Notes: generated from the sequence alone by a model not told the origin. 64,000 bases of DNA from Ignelater luminosus (GCA_011009095.1 VTPC01091259.1:124001-188000), one strand, 5' to 3'; numbered from the stretch's first letter, positions 46,985 through 58,025 are shown. Translations and numbers: made by a program.

Positions 46985-47352
46985 GAAACTCAACCGTTTC
47001 CGAGATACAGTGTGTTGAACTTTTATTTAAAATTTCTTGTTTCTTCAATATCTTAAAAACAAGGTGAGGTATTGGAATGAAATGTTCTACTTGCTTGTTA
47101 CCTTAGGGCGTCTACTATTTTGAATAGTTCTGTGTTTAATATCCTTACCAAATGGGGGTAAAATACGAAAGCTCATTACCCTAAAGAAGATTGTTATGCC
47201 AGTGAAAAATTCAAAAACTTTGCTATTTTTGGAATCAATAACCGATTTGGCAAACAAGTCGCTCTTGAATTTTTTCTGTAGAGTGTGTCGCTTTCGAGTC
47301 AAGTTGCATTTGTCAAACCTTATCGTTATCGTAAAAACAGGATGAAATTGCA
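46985..47352 (+). mobile_element. E-family element, copy 3, first part
   Basis: Lacks its outer end. Matches E copies 1 and 2 through AACCGTTTCCGAGATACAGT, TTAGGGCGTCTACTATTTTG, ATGCCAGTGAAAAATTC and TTTCTGTAGAGTGTGTCGCT. It breaks at 47352 within ACAGGATGAAATT and resumes at 49869. Confidence 0.8.
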
Positions 47353-47745
47353 GGGTTCGCACTTTCCATTGCAAATCGTATTTATTGCCTTTTCTAGGTT
47401 TTCCATGACATTTTTCTGAAAACTCAATGTACCTATTACTATCCAAAGACCAATAATACCGATAGCATTTATCGGTCGTGTCTTGTATGTATTGTAAGAA
47501 AACAAAATAAATTATACCCAGCGGACTTCAATGGTTAAGTTGATGAATGTTTCAGATGCCTAAGTGACTGGAATTGCACTGCTGCTTAGCACTGCCAGCG
47601 TAATTACCTCTAAATCAACCTAGTCTTTAAGGCAATTAATTGGTGTTTTCAAATAAAAACAAAATATGTCGTCTAAATTAGATATACCAATATGGAAAAA
47701 TCATTAATCAAAACATGGCGCTAAATTTCGTCAAAATTTAGTATT

Positions 47746-48711
47746 TGTTAAGTTACAATTAATGTGTAACTTATTTTAAGAGAAATCGCATTCCGATTCC
47801 GTCCGATTTATAAAATGCATTTCTCACCGCACCCCATATTACAATTTATATTCCACCATTAGAATTAGTTACAATTAAGTCATAATATTAATCTTTGCTT
47901 CGTTAGTGGGACAAACCGTAAAATTGCTCCCCACTAAATCCGTTCGCTCCTACCCGAAGCACTCCCACTACGATTAGTTTGTCAGCATGGGGAGAAACCG
48001 TACGAGTATATAAGCAAACACCCGACCGATAAAGAGTTAGTTGTTGCAGTTACATTAAAACAGCTTTCTGAATACAACAGCCGAACAACCCGAGATCAGA
48101 ATGAGTATCCAAGGATTGGTAAGTACTCTGGTAAGCCATAAAGGTGCCCTATCCTGCTCACCGCTCTAACTATTCCTTCTTACCGTCGCCCTGCATCACC
48201 TGCTTGTAGTTTGACTGTCGTCGTTGGCGGCCGAGCCGGTCCGTCGTTGCTGGACAGCGCCTTTCCCGTTCCTTACTCTAAGCTTGGGGTGTGACTGTCG
48301 TCGTTCGAACTGGTCCGTCGCCTGTCACCCTACAAGGCAGCTACCCCGATGTCGTCGTTGACGGTCGAGCCGGCCCGTCGTCGCTGGGTAGCTCCGTTCT
48401 CGACCAACCCTTACTACCCTCCTTCTTTAGGGCACCAGACCCTGTCCGCAACCCGTACATCCAACCCTTTTGGTTTCACTTCGTCCCCGCTTGCTGCACT
48501 GCTTGGATATAATTAGTAAGTTTTGGTTTGTACCTGTTTGCTTGTATATTTTCTGTGTGTTTGCTTGTATTTATAGACATTGTTTGGGTTACATTGGTGT
48601 TTTATTTTATTGTAAGCTCTGCAGCAGTGTCATTCCAGTCAGTCGACCTTTGAAGTATCTCCAACGCAGCTATCCGTGAGCCCTCGTCTGATTACTTCAA
48701 GAAACAGTTAA
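47746..48711 (+). mobile_element. Solo LTR (copy 2), same family as 37570-38642
   Basis: Starts TGTTAAGTTACAATTAATG and ends near AAGAAACAGTTAAC, about 966 bp. TATATAAGC at 48007, ATGAGTATCCAAGGATTGG at 48101, GTAAGT at 48119, GTCGTCGTT tandem units at 48212-48400, TAGGGCACCAGACC, GTGTTTTATTTTATTG and GAGCCCTCGTCTGA align with copy 1. No PBS or internal sequence follows, as expected of a solo LTR left by recombination. Confidence 0.8.
48101..48124 (+). promoter_or_regulatory. Conserved ATG segment with GGTAAGT in LTR copy 2
   Basis: Same MSIQGL start followed by GTAAGT as in copy 1, about 94 bases downstream of the TATA box (84 in copy 1). The frame closes after a further 16 codons in this copy. 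Confidence 0.5.
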
Positions 48712-48928
48712 CTTCAAGTCATAATCGTAATGGAACGAATATAATCTGGACATTCTTTCAGACAGAGAAAGTAGAACAATTTTCAAGCTACGGATATCAC
48801 AGTACGGTATAATGCTAAAAATTTAGTAATTTCACTGCCTTTCAGTACGCAGACGGATGTCTGCTCCATCACAATTATGACATGAAGTTAGCTGCCTTTT
48901 CACTCTATTAACCTTACAGAAGAAAAAT

Positions 48929-49023
48929 CAAAGCCAGTTGATTGTGAAACAAAGTACCGACACCAAACAAAAGACGATCCTAAATTGAGCTCAATAACGA
49001 TTTTTTCTTCGTTAAAAGAGCTG
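48929..49023 (+). repeat. Left arm of inverted repeat around the assembly gap
   Basis: CAAAGCCAGTTGATTGTGAA, CAAAGTACCGACACCAAAC and AAAAGACGATC are matched by the reverse complement of 49454-49545 with only a few differences over more than 80 bp. Confidence 0.9.
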
Positions 49024-49176
49024 TTGTTCCACATCAAATTTGACAAGTCTAAACGTCAGTTTATAAGTTTGAGGTTATTAGAATTTAGAGTTTAGAAAAA
49101 TGTAGTTATCATTGCCTTGTTGTTGCATATTATTCTTTATGCTTTGCAAAACAAGTGTATTTCCTATTTCCTCCGA

Positions 49177-49453
49177 NNNNNNNNNNNNNNNNNNNNNNNN
49201 NNNNNNNNNNNNNNNNNNNNNNNNNNNNNNNNNNNNNNNNNNNNNNNNNNNNNNNNNNNNNNNNNNNNNNNNNNNNNNNNNNNNNNNNNNNNNNNNNNNN
49301 NNNNNNNNNNNNNNNNNNNNNNNNNNNNNNNNNNNNNNNNNNNNNNNNNNNNNNNNNNNNNNNNNNNNNNNNNNNNNNNNNNNNNNNNNNNNNNNNNNNN
49401 NNNNNNNNNNNNNNNNNNNNNNNNNNNNNNNNNNNNNNNNNNNNNNNNNNNNN
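49177..49453. other. Assembly gap (277 N)
   Basis: A run of N. The 'open frames' across it are artefacts. It sits inside the loop between two inverted-repeat arms. Confidence 1.
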
Positions 49454-49545
49454 TGCCTCTAGCGGAGAAAACATCGTTATTGTGCTCAATTTGCGATCGT
49501 CTTTTGTTTGGTGTCGGTACTTTGTCTCACAATCAACTGGCTTTG
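49454..49545 (-). repeat. Right arm of inverted repeat around the assembly gap
   Basis: Reverse complement of 48929-49023; TTTGTTTGGTGTCGGTACTT is the central landmark. Confidence 0.9.
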
Positions 49546-49868
49546 GGCTGAATAACTGTTAATACCAACTTTATCAAGAGGTTACCGTTCCGTATGCGTC
49601 AATTGTCTCTATCCTGCTTTTAATTAACGTTTGTCATATATTTGTTCATGATTGTCGGAAATTTTTCAAGTCAGATTTAAACAATAAAAATTAAGGAAAA
49701 ATCACTTTAAAAATTGTTCCGTTTTTATTGGTAATGTCAGACAAAATAATTAAACTCCCTGACTTTTATTTGTACTTATTTCTCTAGTTCCATGACTTTT
49801 TTCTATTACATTTTTCCCTGACTTTTCCAGGTTTTCCCTGTTTTCCAGGCGAGACCAAACCCTGGATT

Positions 49869-49990
49869 ATTCGCATTACATTATTTGACAGAAATTAAGC
49901 CTACTTTGCCGTGTAACACTTTTCCCTAAAGATCGCCGTTTTCGAGATGCAGGATCTTAAAGTCTAACTTACAATTTCTTATTTCAATTG
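49869..49990 (+). mobile_element. E-family element, copy 3, second part
   Basis: Resumes exactly where 47352 breaks: ATTATTCGCATTACATTATT then GACAGAAATTAAGCC, as in E copies 1-2 around 15730 and 21035. CGCCGTTTTCGAGATGCAGG and ACAATTTCTTATTTC follow. Confidence 0.75.
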
Positions 49991-50018
49991 ACCTTTGACA
50001 ACTTTTTCCGCCAAACAA

Positions 50019-50293
50019 ACAATAGCAATGTGGGGTTATGTATACGTTATTTAATCAAAATTGCATTTAATATAGCATAAAGCAATTAAACACAACTGAA
50101 AGTATTTAAATCATTTAAGATAAAGAAGCCCGCCGCTACTAGTAACAGCAATTCCGCATTCTGTGTTTAATCCTATTGGTTGAACTTCCTTTCGCGGATT
50201 TGTGGGAGTGACGTTACATCCACAACTTTTTGAAACTTCAGTAATATTTTACTCGTAGTTTCCGCATCCAGAAAATTATGAAAAAACTAAGGG
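50019..50293 (+). repeat. 270-bp direct repeat, first copy
   Basis: From ATGTGGGGTTATGTATACG to AAAAACTAAGGG, about 95% identical by eye to 51317-51584. The copies differ by a CCCGCCG insertion near 50130. No coding capacity. It interrupts E copy 3, which resumes afterwards. Confidence 0.9.
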
Positions 50294-50385
50294 TTCTTGA
50301 GATATTGGCAAAAGAAAGAACATCTAAAGAAAACTTCAACACTCTGTATCTCAAAAACGGTTGAGTTACAGAGTAATGTTTCTTG
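50292..50385 (-). mobile_element. E-family element, copy 3, third part
   Basis: GGTTCTTGAGATATTGGCAAA, then CTCTGTATCTCAAAAACGGT, resembles the reverse complement of the E left half (AATATTTCAAGAAC and CCGTTTCCGAGATACAG), as expected from the inverted second half of the element. Confidence 0.5.
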
Positions 50386-51316
50386 GACTCTTTTTGTTTG
50401 TTTTGGCTCTAGAATAAGCCCTTAAAATCTCTTAATAGTAACAAGTTATTACAAACAGCAAGTATTATTTTACAACAAACAACAGATTGTTGGCAACTGA
50501 ATGTCTTTTGTTTTCCAAAGCAATCTAGATCATTTTTACTGAAAGCTTTAAAACAAAAACAATTTTTTCGTTGTAACTTCTTAGTTTTAAAAGATAAGTA
50601 TATCAAACCTGGTATTGTTAAAAAGAAAATTAAGAGCACTTTCTATTAATGTCAGTGATTTTTCTGCGTGATTGCTGTAGTTGATTTTCAAGAGACTGCA
50701 TAGATTAACTAAAAAATCAGTCTTTTTTAAGACTACAGAAAATATACACACGCATGTACATGTTTATTATCTAAATATTCTACATACATAAATATATTAT
50801 AGCAACTGGTGTTTCAACATAACCTCAAATGGTAAGATAATCTCCTGAAATCTTTAATGATTGTTACAGACTTTGCTATTTATTGGAATTATGAAAGCTA
50901 GTTATGTTAAAGGTGATTCAGATAATCTTTCTCGTGTTGATATGAACACAATTAAATATTTTTATGCACAAAACCCAAACGTTTAGAGTGAAAAAACTAC
51001 CGAAAACCATAATTCTCTCACACTTAGCTTGCCAAGAATATTTAAAAAAAAGTGTTTGTTGGATGTGAACACTTACTGTTACACCAAGCTACAAAACAAC
51101 GTCGCGCTATTATATTCCTGCTTTGCATATTTATTATTTACAGTTGTAACAATTATACACGAATGAGTAAATTAAACAAAACCTTTGTCTTTCCTCATAA
51201 TATACATGAATGGGTTTATTTAGTTCAGACTTAAAAGTGTCTTTTTTGATTTAGCCTTTCTTCTAGATATTTATTATCACATGGTTAAGTAGTTTGTATA
51301 CAAAACAGTACCAGCA

Positions 51317-51584
51317 AGCAATACCAATGTGAGGTTATGTATACGTTATTTAATTAAATTGCATTTAATGTAGCATAAAGCAATTAAACACAACTGAAAG
51401 TATTTAAATCATTTAAGATAAAGAAGCTACTAGTAACAGCAATTCCGCATTCTGTGTTTAATCCTATTGATTGAACTTCCTTTCGCGGATTTGTGGGAGT
51501 GACGTTACATCTACAACTTTTTGAAACTTCAGTAATATTTTACTCGTAGTTTCCGCATCCAGAAAATTCTGAAAAAATTAAGGG
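51317..51584 (+). repeat. 270-bp direct repeat, second copy
   Basis: Same orientation as 50019-50293, 1.3 kb downstream. Flanking bases differ, so only the 270-bp unit is shared. Confidence 0.9.
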
Positions 51585-54012
51585 TGATCTAAATTGGAAC
51601 CTTAGCTTTCATTTAAAGATTTAAAGAAAAATTATGAAAATACCTCATTGTATGTATTAATATTTCATATTCATATTGCACGTTACGTGCCCAATTTAAG
51701 GCGCTACAAATAGGTAGGCAACACACTTTGAATGTCATGGGTATCTTCCAATTTTTAAAAGGAATAGCTATGGAAAACAAAAAACTCAAAAATTATTAGT
51801 ATGAATTGCTGTTTTTTATTCATATTAGCAATTATCTAACCTTATATTACATGCAATGACTAATGACATCTTATTTTGTATAGCTTTGATCTTTAGTTAT
51901 TTAAGAAATTTAAAAAACGAAAGTTACATATGAGATTCGGCCGTTTGCCATATGTGTTGCCTACCTAAATATAGCAACATAAATTAGCCATACTAAAAAA
52001 CTGTGTTTTATACCGGCAGCAAGGAGAATTTATTATTCTATTAAAATGTCGACAAATCTAACTGAAATTTAAACCTGGTAGATTCATCTTTAGAAATACA
52101 AGACATTTCTAATTAACTTTTCTCGTTTCGCAGAAAAATCAAATGAAAAATAAAATATTAACCAACACAGCGGCTATAATGGATATAACATTTAATACAT
52201 TTTTTTCTATATCTGTGGAATAAGAATCGTGTATCTAAGGAGCCGTTTTTATTGGTTTTAACTCCTTTTCCGAATAATTTTGCGAGGGTATAAAACGCGA
52301 CTGGAATAGCAATACTGAAATCACCTTTATAGACAGTTAACAAAAGTTTGGACAACGAGTCTAACTTAAATACGAATAAAAGGAAAGTTTCTAACAAACA
52401 TAACGAAGGGAATAAAATAAACAAGTTATCGAAGTGCGAAGAAAAGTTTGTAGTTTTGAAAATTAGGGAGTGGCTCATCGACTCGTATAGTGAAATGTTC
52501 GCTGCTGCTTGACAGGAAACGTCGTCAGTAACTGTCGTAGCGGAAGCTTATTGTAGAAGCTTTTACTGATCCTAGTATATTTCGATTTTTGTTTACGTTT
52601 TGACTACAAAGATTCAACTGTTTGATTGATACGGGTTTCGCTGAATACCAATGTGTATCCGATTTTCTAACGGTTGCGTAGGAACATATGATGATATTCG
52701 GCTTCCAGAATATGTTAAATTTTCACGTGAATGAGGTAAAATACTTTCAAACACATCCTTTTTCCGCCAATTCGAAACGACGAAAATAAAAATGAAAGAG
52801 ACAGTCAATAGTTATTTATTAGTAAAGTTCTATAAATTATTTGTGTTCTTAATTCGAAGGAAGATTTACGCAGATAAATTTGATAATTGAAAGTTTATCA
52901 GCAATTGTAACTTGAAAGAAACCATTTAGTGAATATTAGACTAGTTTGGAATAGAAATTCAAGTTTTCATGCGACATACAAATACTCAATTATAATAAAA
53001 ACACGTAAAGATATCAAAATGGGCATACTAATATACCTAGAATCTGTATTAGAAATGTTTAATTTACGCCCGTCATTGAAAGTAGGTCTTCTAGCTGTCA
53101 GTTGAGAACGGAAAGTTGACGTTTGCAGCTGAGCGAGCAGAAAAATCTTTGCCGCTTGCCAAGCTGAATGTAAGATTTCCTGGTACGGTATAAAAATAAA
53201 AAAAAATACCTTGAAAACGGTATAGCACACAGAATGAAAAAGTATTTCTATCTTCTTTTTGCTCATTTTTGAAATGATCGTAAAAAAAAAGCAAAGTTTG
53301 AACACAAAAAGTAGCACTTTCTGCTCTTAAGATGGATATTCTTGAAGGTATGTTGGATACTTTTAACAGCATACTGAGAGGTACAAAAAAAACAAGCTTT
53401 ATGACTGGTTCTTTCTTGAAACCGCAAGACCTTAAAGTTGATGTCACACTGTTTGGTTGCCACTTTGATAGTAATTAGAATAAATCAAGTCTAAGTAGGT
53501 ATGTAATACTTCAGTGTCAATTAGAATCTATTTTACTGAAGGAACAGAAAATTAGAAGATGCTAAATGGTGAGAAGCTCAGATTACCAACAAGATAACAA
53601 CAAAAAGCATTTAAGTAATCTAGATAACCAAACCAAAATTGGTGTTTGTATTTTCAATGACTGACAAGTTATCTAAGACAAGTTGCCTCAAAGAGTCATT
53701 TGAAGAGCTTTGTTAAGGAAGCAAAATCAGATAGAAGTTTGTATAAACTTCCGCCTTATATTAAAATTTGATGGTCAAGCTTTAAGGTACCCTATATATT
53801 TATTATATTGCATTTTACCTTATTATTAGTTTTGCTAGAGAATGTAGGGTACCGCACATTCATGAAACACCATGATATCCTAAACAATACAACGTGACCT
53901 GACGTATATCGTCGGCTTAGTTTCGAAACCTCCTTAGTCTGGATTTTTTCGTCTATTCATACACAGCTTTCTGCAAAACCGCATACGTCCTAATACTTCA
54001 GATGTTGATTAT
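51585..54012. other. Interval without recognised genes
   Basis: Several medium-length minus-strand frames (52158-52478; 52967-53317 overlapped by 53091-53447) are rich in Phe/Leu/Lys and have no motif I know; two frames compete over the same DNA, which argues against coding. No transposon ends recognised. Confidence 0.4.
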
Positions 54013-55595
54013 TAGACCTCGGATTTTTAAGCAAATGCTTATTAGTTAATATTAGATATACATTCGTGAAATTAAAAATGGGCATGTTTCAGGTAATTTT
54101 AAAGACAATGTGCCACACTTATAAATCCTGATTATGCTTATTTCAACATGTTTATGCTTATTTTCTGAATTTGTGCTTGTTTGTACTTATTTGTGCTTAT
54201 TCGTGCTTAACTTGCTTTTTTATGTCTATTTTTCTTTTTCATCTCAAAACTTAGAGCCTCGAATAAATTACAAATATTTCCATTCTTTTATGTGAATACA
54301 CTTTCGAAAGGGACATATTCTCCTAACTGTACACTATTGCAATTAAGTAAAAAGTAGGTAGAAAGTACTTATTTAAAATTCATGGGTAGAGGTCGTTCGG
54401 GATTAGGAAATAGTTATTTTTGAAAGAAAATTCAGGTGCAGGTAATCATATAAATTGACAAAGAAGTTTTTAGGTTTATTTTACAACAACTACAGGTACA
54501 TACCAATTCTTGCAAAATGAGAGACACATGATAGGCTTTGAATACTTTAAATAGAGACGTAAAGTATAATACATTTTTGTGCTAATCTTCACAGGAAAGA
54601 CTATTTGAAATATAAGGTGTTTATACACGATATGTATTGTGTGTGTATTAAGAAAATGTACTTTACTTAAATATATTTTTACTTCAAAAATTTGTTTGCT
54701 ACTTCGCTAAGGAATTTTAAAAGGGCCTACCAAATCCTGTTTATTAGTTATCGCTGCTTCTTCTTTTCAACAGATAAAAGCCATGCACTCCAAATTTAAA
54801 ATTATTATGCTGTAGTAATTCTGTGCTACCGGTAAAAGAAATAATAACGCAGTACATAAGTTTGCAAGTCTAGCAGTTCAATTGTTTTAAAATTAGTGTC
54901 ATACAAAATGAGGGAAAGAAAACTCCCAAAAAATGTTTTAATAAAACAGTGGTTGAATGATTAGGACTCCTTTTCATCTGATGAGAACGTAATTTTTTCT
55001 AACCCTTGCAATAAAGAGGTAAGTAAATCGTACTCCTGTGATAATTAGTTTATTTTTAATAATAGGCTTAGTCATTACTTTATGATATTACTAGTAAAAG
55101 TTTGTGGATAAATTCATAAATTACGAACCTTGTATTTTTTTATACTCGTAAATGCATTTTACACTTTTAACGGGAAGTATTTATTTTATTATAATTGCAC
55201 AATGTTTTGGATTTTTTTAGGTGTTCAGCAACAAAACACATCAACTGCATCAACATGTTGAAACATCTGTGCATCAGGCTAGTGTCGCCAGAAAAACTAA
55301 ATTGAAGCAGACGTTTCTAACAAAACAAGCCGATAAAAAGATGAATTTGCTAGACTTGTGTCGTGCACTTATTGCTGTAAATATTCCTTGCAATACTGTA
55401 GAAAACTCAATTTTTAAGACATTTTTGTCAAAATATTGTGATCGCAATACTCCGAGTGAGTCAACGTTCCAAAAAAATTATCTGGATGTTTGTTACGATA
55501 CCGCAATACAGCAGATAAGAGCACATATTGCTGGAGGGCCGATTTGGTTTTTAGTAGCTGTGAACTATGTTGCCAATTTCATACTATTCGGAAAA
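54013..55595 (+). mobile_element. hAT element relic (CGGBP1-related family), 3' truncated
   Basis: Begins TAGACCTCGGATTTTTAAGC, a hAT-like TIR. A subterminal block at 54125-54230 is made of TTRTGCTTATTT / GTGCTTGTTTGT units. The transposase relic follows at 54908-55595. The 3' end is missing where an APE-type LINE begins at about 55590. No right TIR or target duplication is available. Confidence 0.7.
54908..55595 (+). pseudogene. hAT transposase N-terminal relic, CGGBP1-like
   Basis: Opens MRERKLPKNVLIKQWLND and, after an intron-like or inserted AT-rich gap, continues at 55221: VFSNKTHQLHQHVETSVHQA (remnant of the BED-type finger), LLDLCRALIAVNIPCNTVEN, FLSKYCDRNTPSESTFQKNY, and PIWFLVAVNYVANFILFGK, corresponding to the family's 'IW.S.DETTD..GR.VAN..IG' with the first catalytic acids lost. 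These blocks are shared by insect hAT transposases and the vertebrate domesticated protein CGGBP1. The catalytic DDE and dimerisation domains are absent. Confidence 0.8.
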
Positions 55596-57203
55596 TCATG
55601 CAGGACAACATATTCAAGGTGTGGGCATGATAATATCAAATAGAATAGAAGATTAAATCACAAATTTTATACCGATCTCCGAAAGGATACTAGTAATTCA
55701 ACTAAACATTGCTCCAGTGAAATTAAATATCGTACAGGTAACCAGACGAGGACATACAACAATTCTACAGCACATTAACAAACACTCGTGAGCCATTCAA
55801 GAAACATGACATGACTCTACTAATGGGAGACTTAAACGCAAAAATCGGTCAATCAAGAAGCGAGGAACCGATTGGAAACCGCGGGCTGGGCACCAGAAAC
55901 GAGAGGAGACAAAGACTAAAATTATTTGTAGAAAAAGGTTATTTAATTCTTAATACCTTGTTCAAGCTACCACCACGATGGCTGTACACATGAGTTTCTC
56001 CACTAGACCAGGCAGGAAAAATAACTAGAAACCAAATCAATTATATGATGGTGAACAAAAAGTTCCAAAATAGATGTCTATTTGTTAAAACTTATCCAGG
56101 AGCAGATATATCATCAGATCACATACTCTTAGTGGGAACAAACAGAATAAAATTTAAGAAAATCACAAAGAAGAAGAGAAACAAGCGATGAAACATAACA
56201 AATCTGAAAGATGAAGAAACTAGAAGGGCAGCGACAGAACTTCTATCTGAAGCAGTAAAAAATTTAAAGGAAACAAATAATACGGAGGAATTACTTGACA
56301 GCATCAATACGATCTGTAATGAGATTGGTGATGCAATCTAATAGATAAAAGAGTAAAAAAAAAACTGGATGACAGACGACATTCTTCAGCTCAAGGAAGA
56401 AACATGAAAAGTAAATAACAATAAATCAGCATACGATAAAATTCAAAGACAAATAAGAAGAAGCATGGCTTAAGGTGCAATGCGAAGAAATAGAACTTCT
56501 TTAACAAAAATACGACACATTCAACATGCATAAAAAGGTAAAACTAGCGGCTGGTACCCAAAAAACCAAATATCCCAGCAAAATACACGATCAAAATGGG
56601 AACATCACAGAAAAAACAGAGGAGATGAAAATCTGAAGTATGCACATAGAGGAGCTTTTTGAAAAAAGTAGATCCGAGCAACCATCAAATTTTGGAAACA
56701 CGACCACTCTACCAATAACAACTAATGAAGTAGAAATGGTAATACGGTTAAGTAAGGACGGCAAAGCCCCAGAACCGGACAATACATACACCGAATTCAT
56801 GAAAGTACTAGACGAAGAGGACATCAAATGCGTAACTAAGATCTTCAATCAAATTTATGCTAACAGAAATATACCAAATACATGGCTGAAATCTACATTT
56901 GCAACACTATCTAAGAAACTAGATCTTGCAATGAGTTTCGTACAATTAGTCTAATGAGTCATTTACTGAAACTCTTTCTAAAAGTAATACATCAAAGAAT
57001 ATCTGGACTGTGCGAGGAACACTTAGATCGTACCCAGTTCGGATTCCGAAACTCAGTGGGTACAAGAGAAGCCTTGTTCAGTGTACAAGTGCTTTTCCAA
57101 AGATGCAGAGACGTGAACTTGGACGTGCAAATATGCTTTATCGACTATCAGAAAACGTGTGACCAAGTTAGGTACGATACATTAATAAAAATATTGGAAC
57201 AGG
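55590..57203 (+). pseudogene. APE-type LINE relic, endonuclease end to RT
   Basis: Endonuclease: GVGMIIS (55618), FIPISERILVIQL, APVKLNIVQV, then MTLLMGDLNAKIGQSRSEEP (catalytic GD.N.K.G), QINYMMVNKKFQNR and GADISSDHILLVG (D-H). Connector with PITTNEVEMVIRLSKDGKAP, then the RT opening 'GKAP.PD', FNQIYANRNIPNTWLKSTF, LFLKVIHQRI, RTQFGFRNSVGTREALFSV and CFIDYQKTCDQVRYDTLIKIL (AFD motif changed to TCD). It stops there, before YADD. About 530 codons, with at least four frame breaks. Block order is shared with 4700-6375 and 41834-43880. Confidence 0.85.
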
Positions 57204-57204
57204 A

Positions 57205-58025
57205 ATGTGATAATATCTCTGAGGAAGTATATACTTCACGTATTCAAAGAAAATACAAGAGCTAGGAAAGAAAAGAATGCTGACAAGAAACATGCTGAAG
57301 ATGTGTATACCCTAGATTTGGAAGCTGTACTGCTTTGCCTATTTCTTGAAGCAACAGATGTCTATTACAAGAAAAAGTTGGATACTGCTATTTGTGGCAC
57401 GAAGGGTGGAGTTACATCCAACGACTTTTCGCCTATTTTATGCAGTTTTCTTTAAGATAAATCAAAGGTCATGCCTGGAGATGAAGTGATCTTATTTAGT
57501 GATGGCTGCACCCCGTTATATGTTATCTATGAAAAAAGATATAATCATTACTCAGAAATTCCTGGTATTTGGACACACACAGATGGAAGGTGATGCATTC
57601 CGCTGGCGAAAAAAGCATCAGAAACAGAGATGTGTTTACACCAGCTGGTTATTTATCTGCATTAAAGCTAGCAAGAACAAAACCAAAACCATATGAGGCT
57701 GAATATCTGGAACACACCTTTTTCAAAGACTTCTCAAAATTACATTATTATACATTAATTCGACCTGGATATAAAGTTGGTGATTCCTCGGTAATCGAAT
57801 TAAGTGCAATTCAATACAGACCTAAAGGTAAAATCTATTATAAATCTAATTTTTATGATAGTAGTTAAGCCTTAAAAACACGCAGTGGAAACAAAGCTAC
57901 TGGCAGTGTTAACATAACACTTTGTATAAATTACCAACACCCATTACAAAAAGTAAGTATGACCACCTCCAAGAATTAAAAACTGTAATCCCTAAAGATT
58001 ATCATCTTTTGTATGATACGATTTG
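57205..58025 (+). pseudogene. Transposon-associated protein relic, family not assigned
   Basis: Read across frames: KHAEDVYTLDLEAVLLCLFL, VYYKKKLDTAICG, KGGVTSNDFSPILCSF, then VILFSDGCTP, FGHTQMEGDAF, FTPAGYLSALKLARTKPKPY, LEHTFFKDFSKLHYYTLIRP, GYKVGDSSVIELSAIQYRP, and near the end THYKK..LQELKTVIPKDYH. I recall this block order from multicopy uncharacterised proteins of insects and other invertebrates: 'FDLQ.VL..P', 'YSDGC..QN', 'GHT.ME.DS.H' and 'R.KK..DP.V'. The D in SDGC, H in GHTQME and D after it would suit an RNase H-like nuclease, but that is an inference. Stops occur in each frame. Confidence 0.6.

Larger units (their letters stand above)
47353..49868. mobile_element. hAT-like element inserted in E copy 3
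   Basis: Left end CAGGGTTCGCACTTTCC; right end, read inward, CAGGGTTTGGTCTCGCC. Both flanks carry the subterminal phrase CTTTTCYAGGTTTTCC (47388 and 49829), seen as 'TGACTTTTCCAGGTTTTCCC' on the right. CAGGGTTYG termini and such repeats are common in hAT elements. No transposase readable; a solo LTR and an assembly gap occupy most of the interior. The expected 8-bp target duplication is not clear, so the superfamily is tentative. Confidence 0.55.

Noticed and set aside
49112..49562. Open frames of 116-144 codons at the gap
   Set aside because: Nearly all residues are translated N; no evidence.
53091..53447. Overlapping minus-strand frames of 116 and 118 codons
   Set aside because: Two frames cover the same bases, composition follows AT content and no motif is seen.
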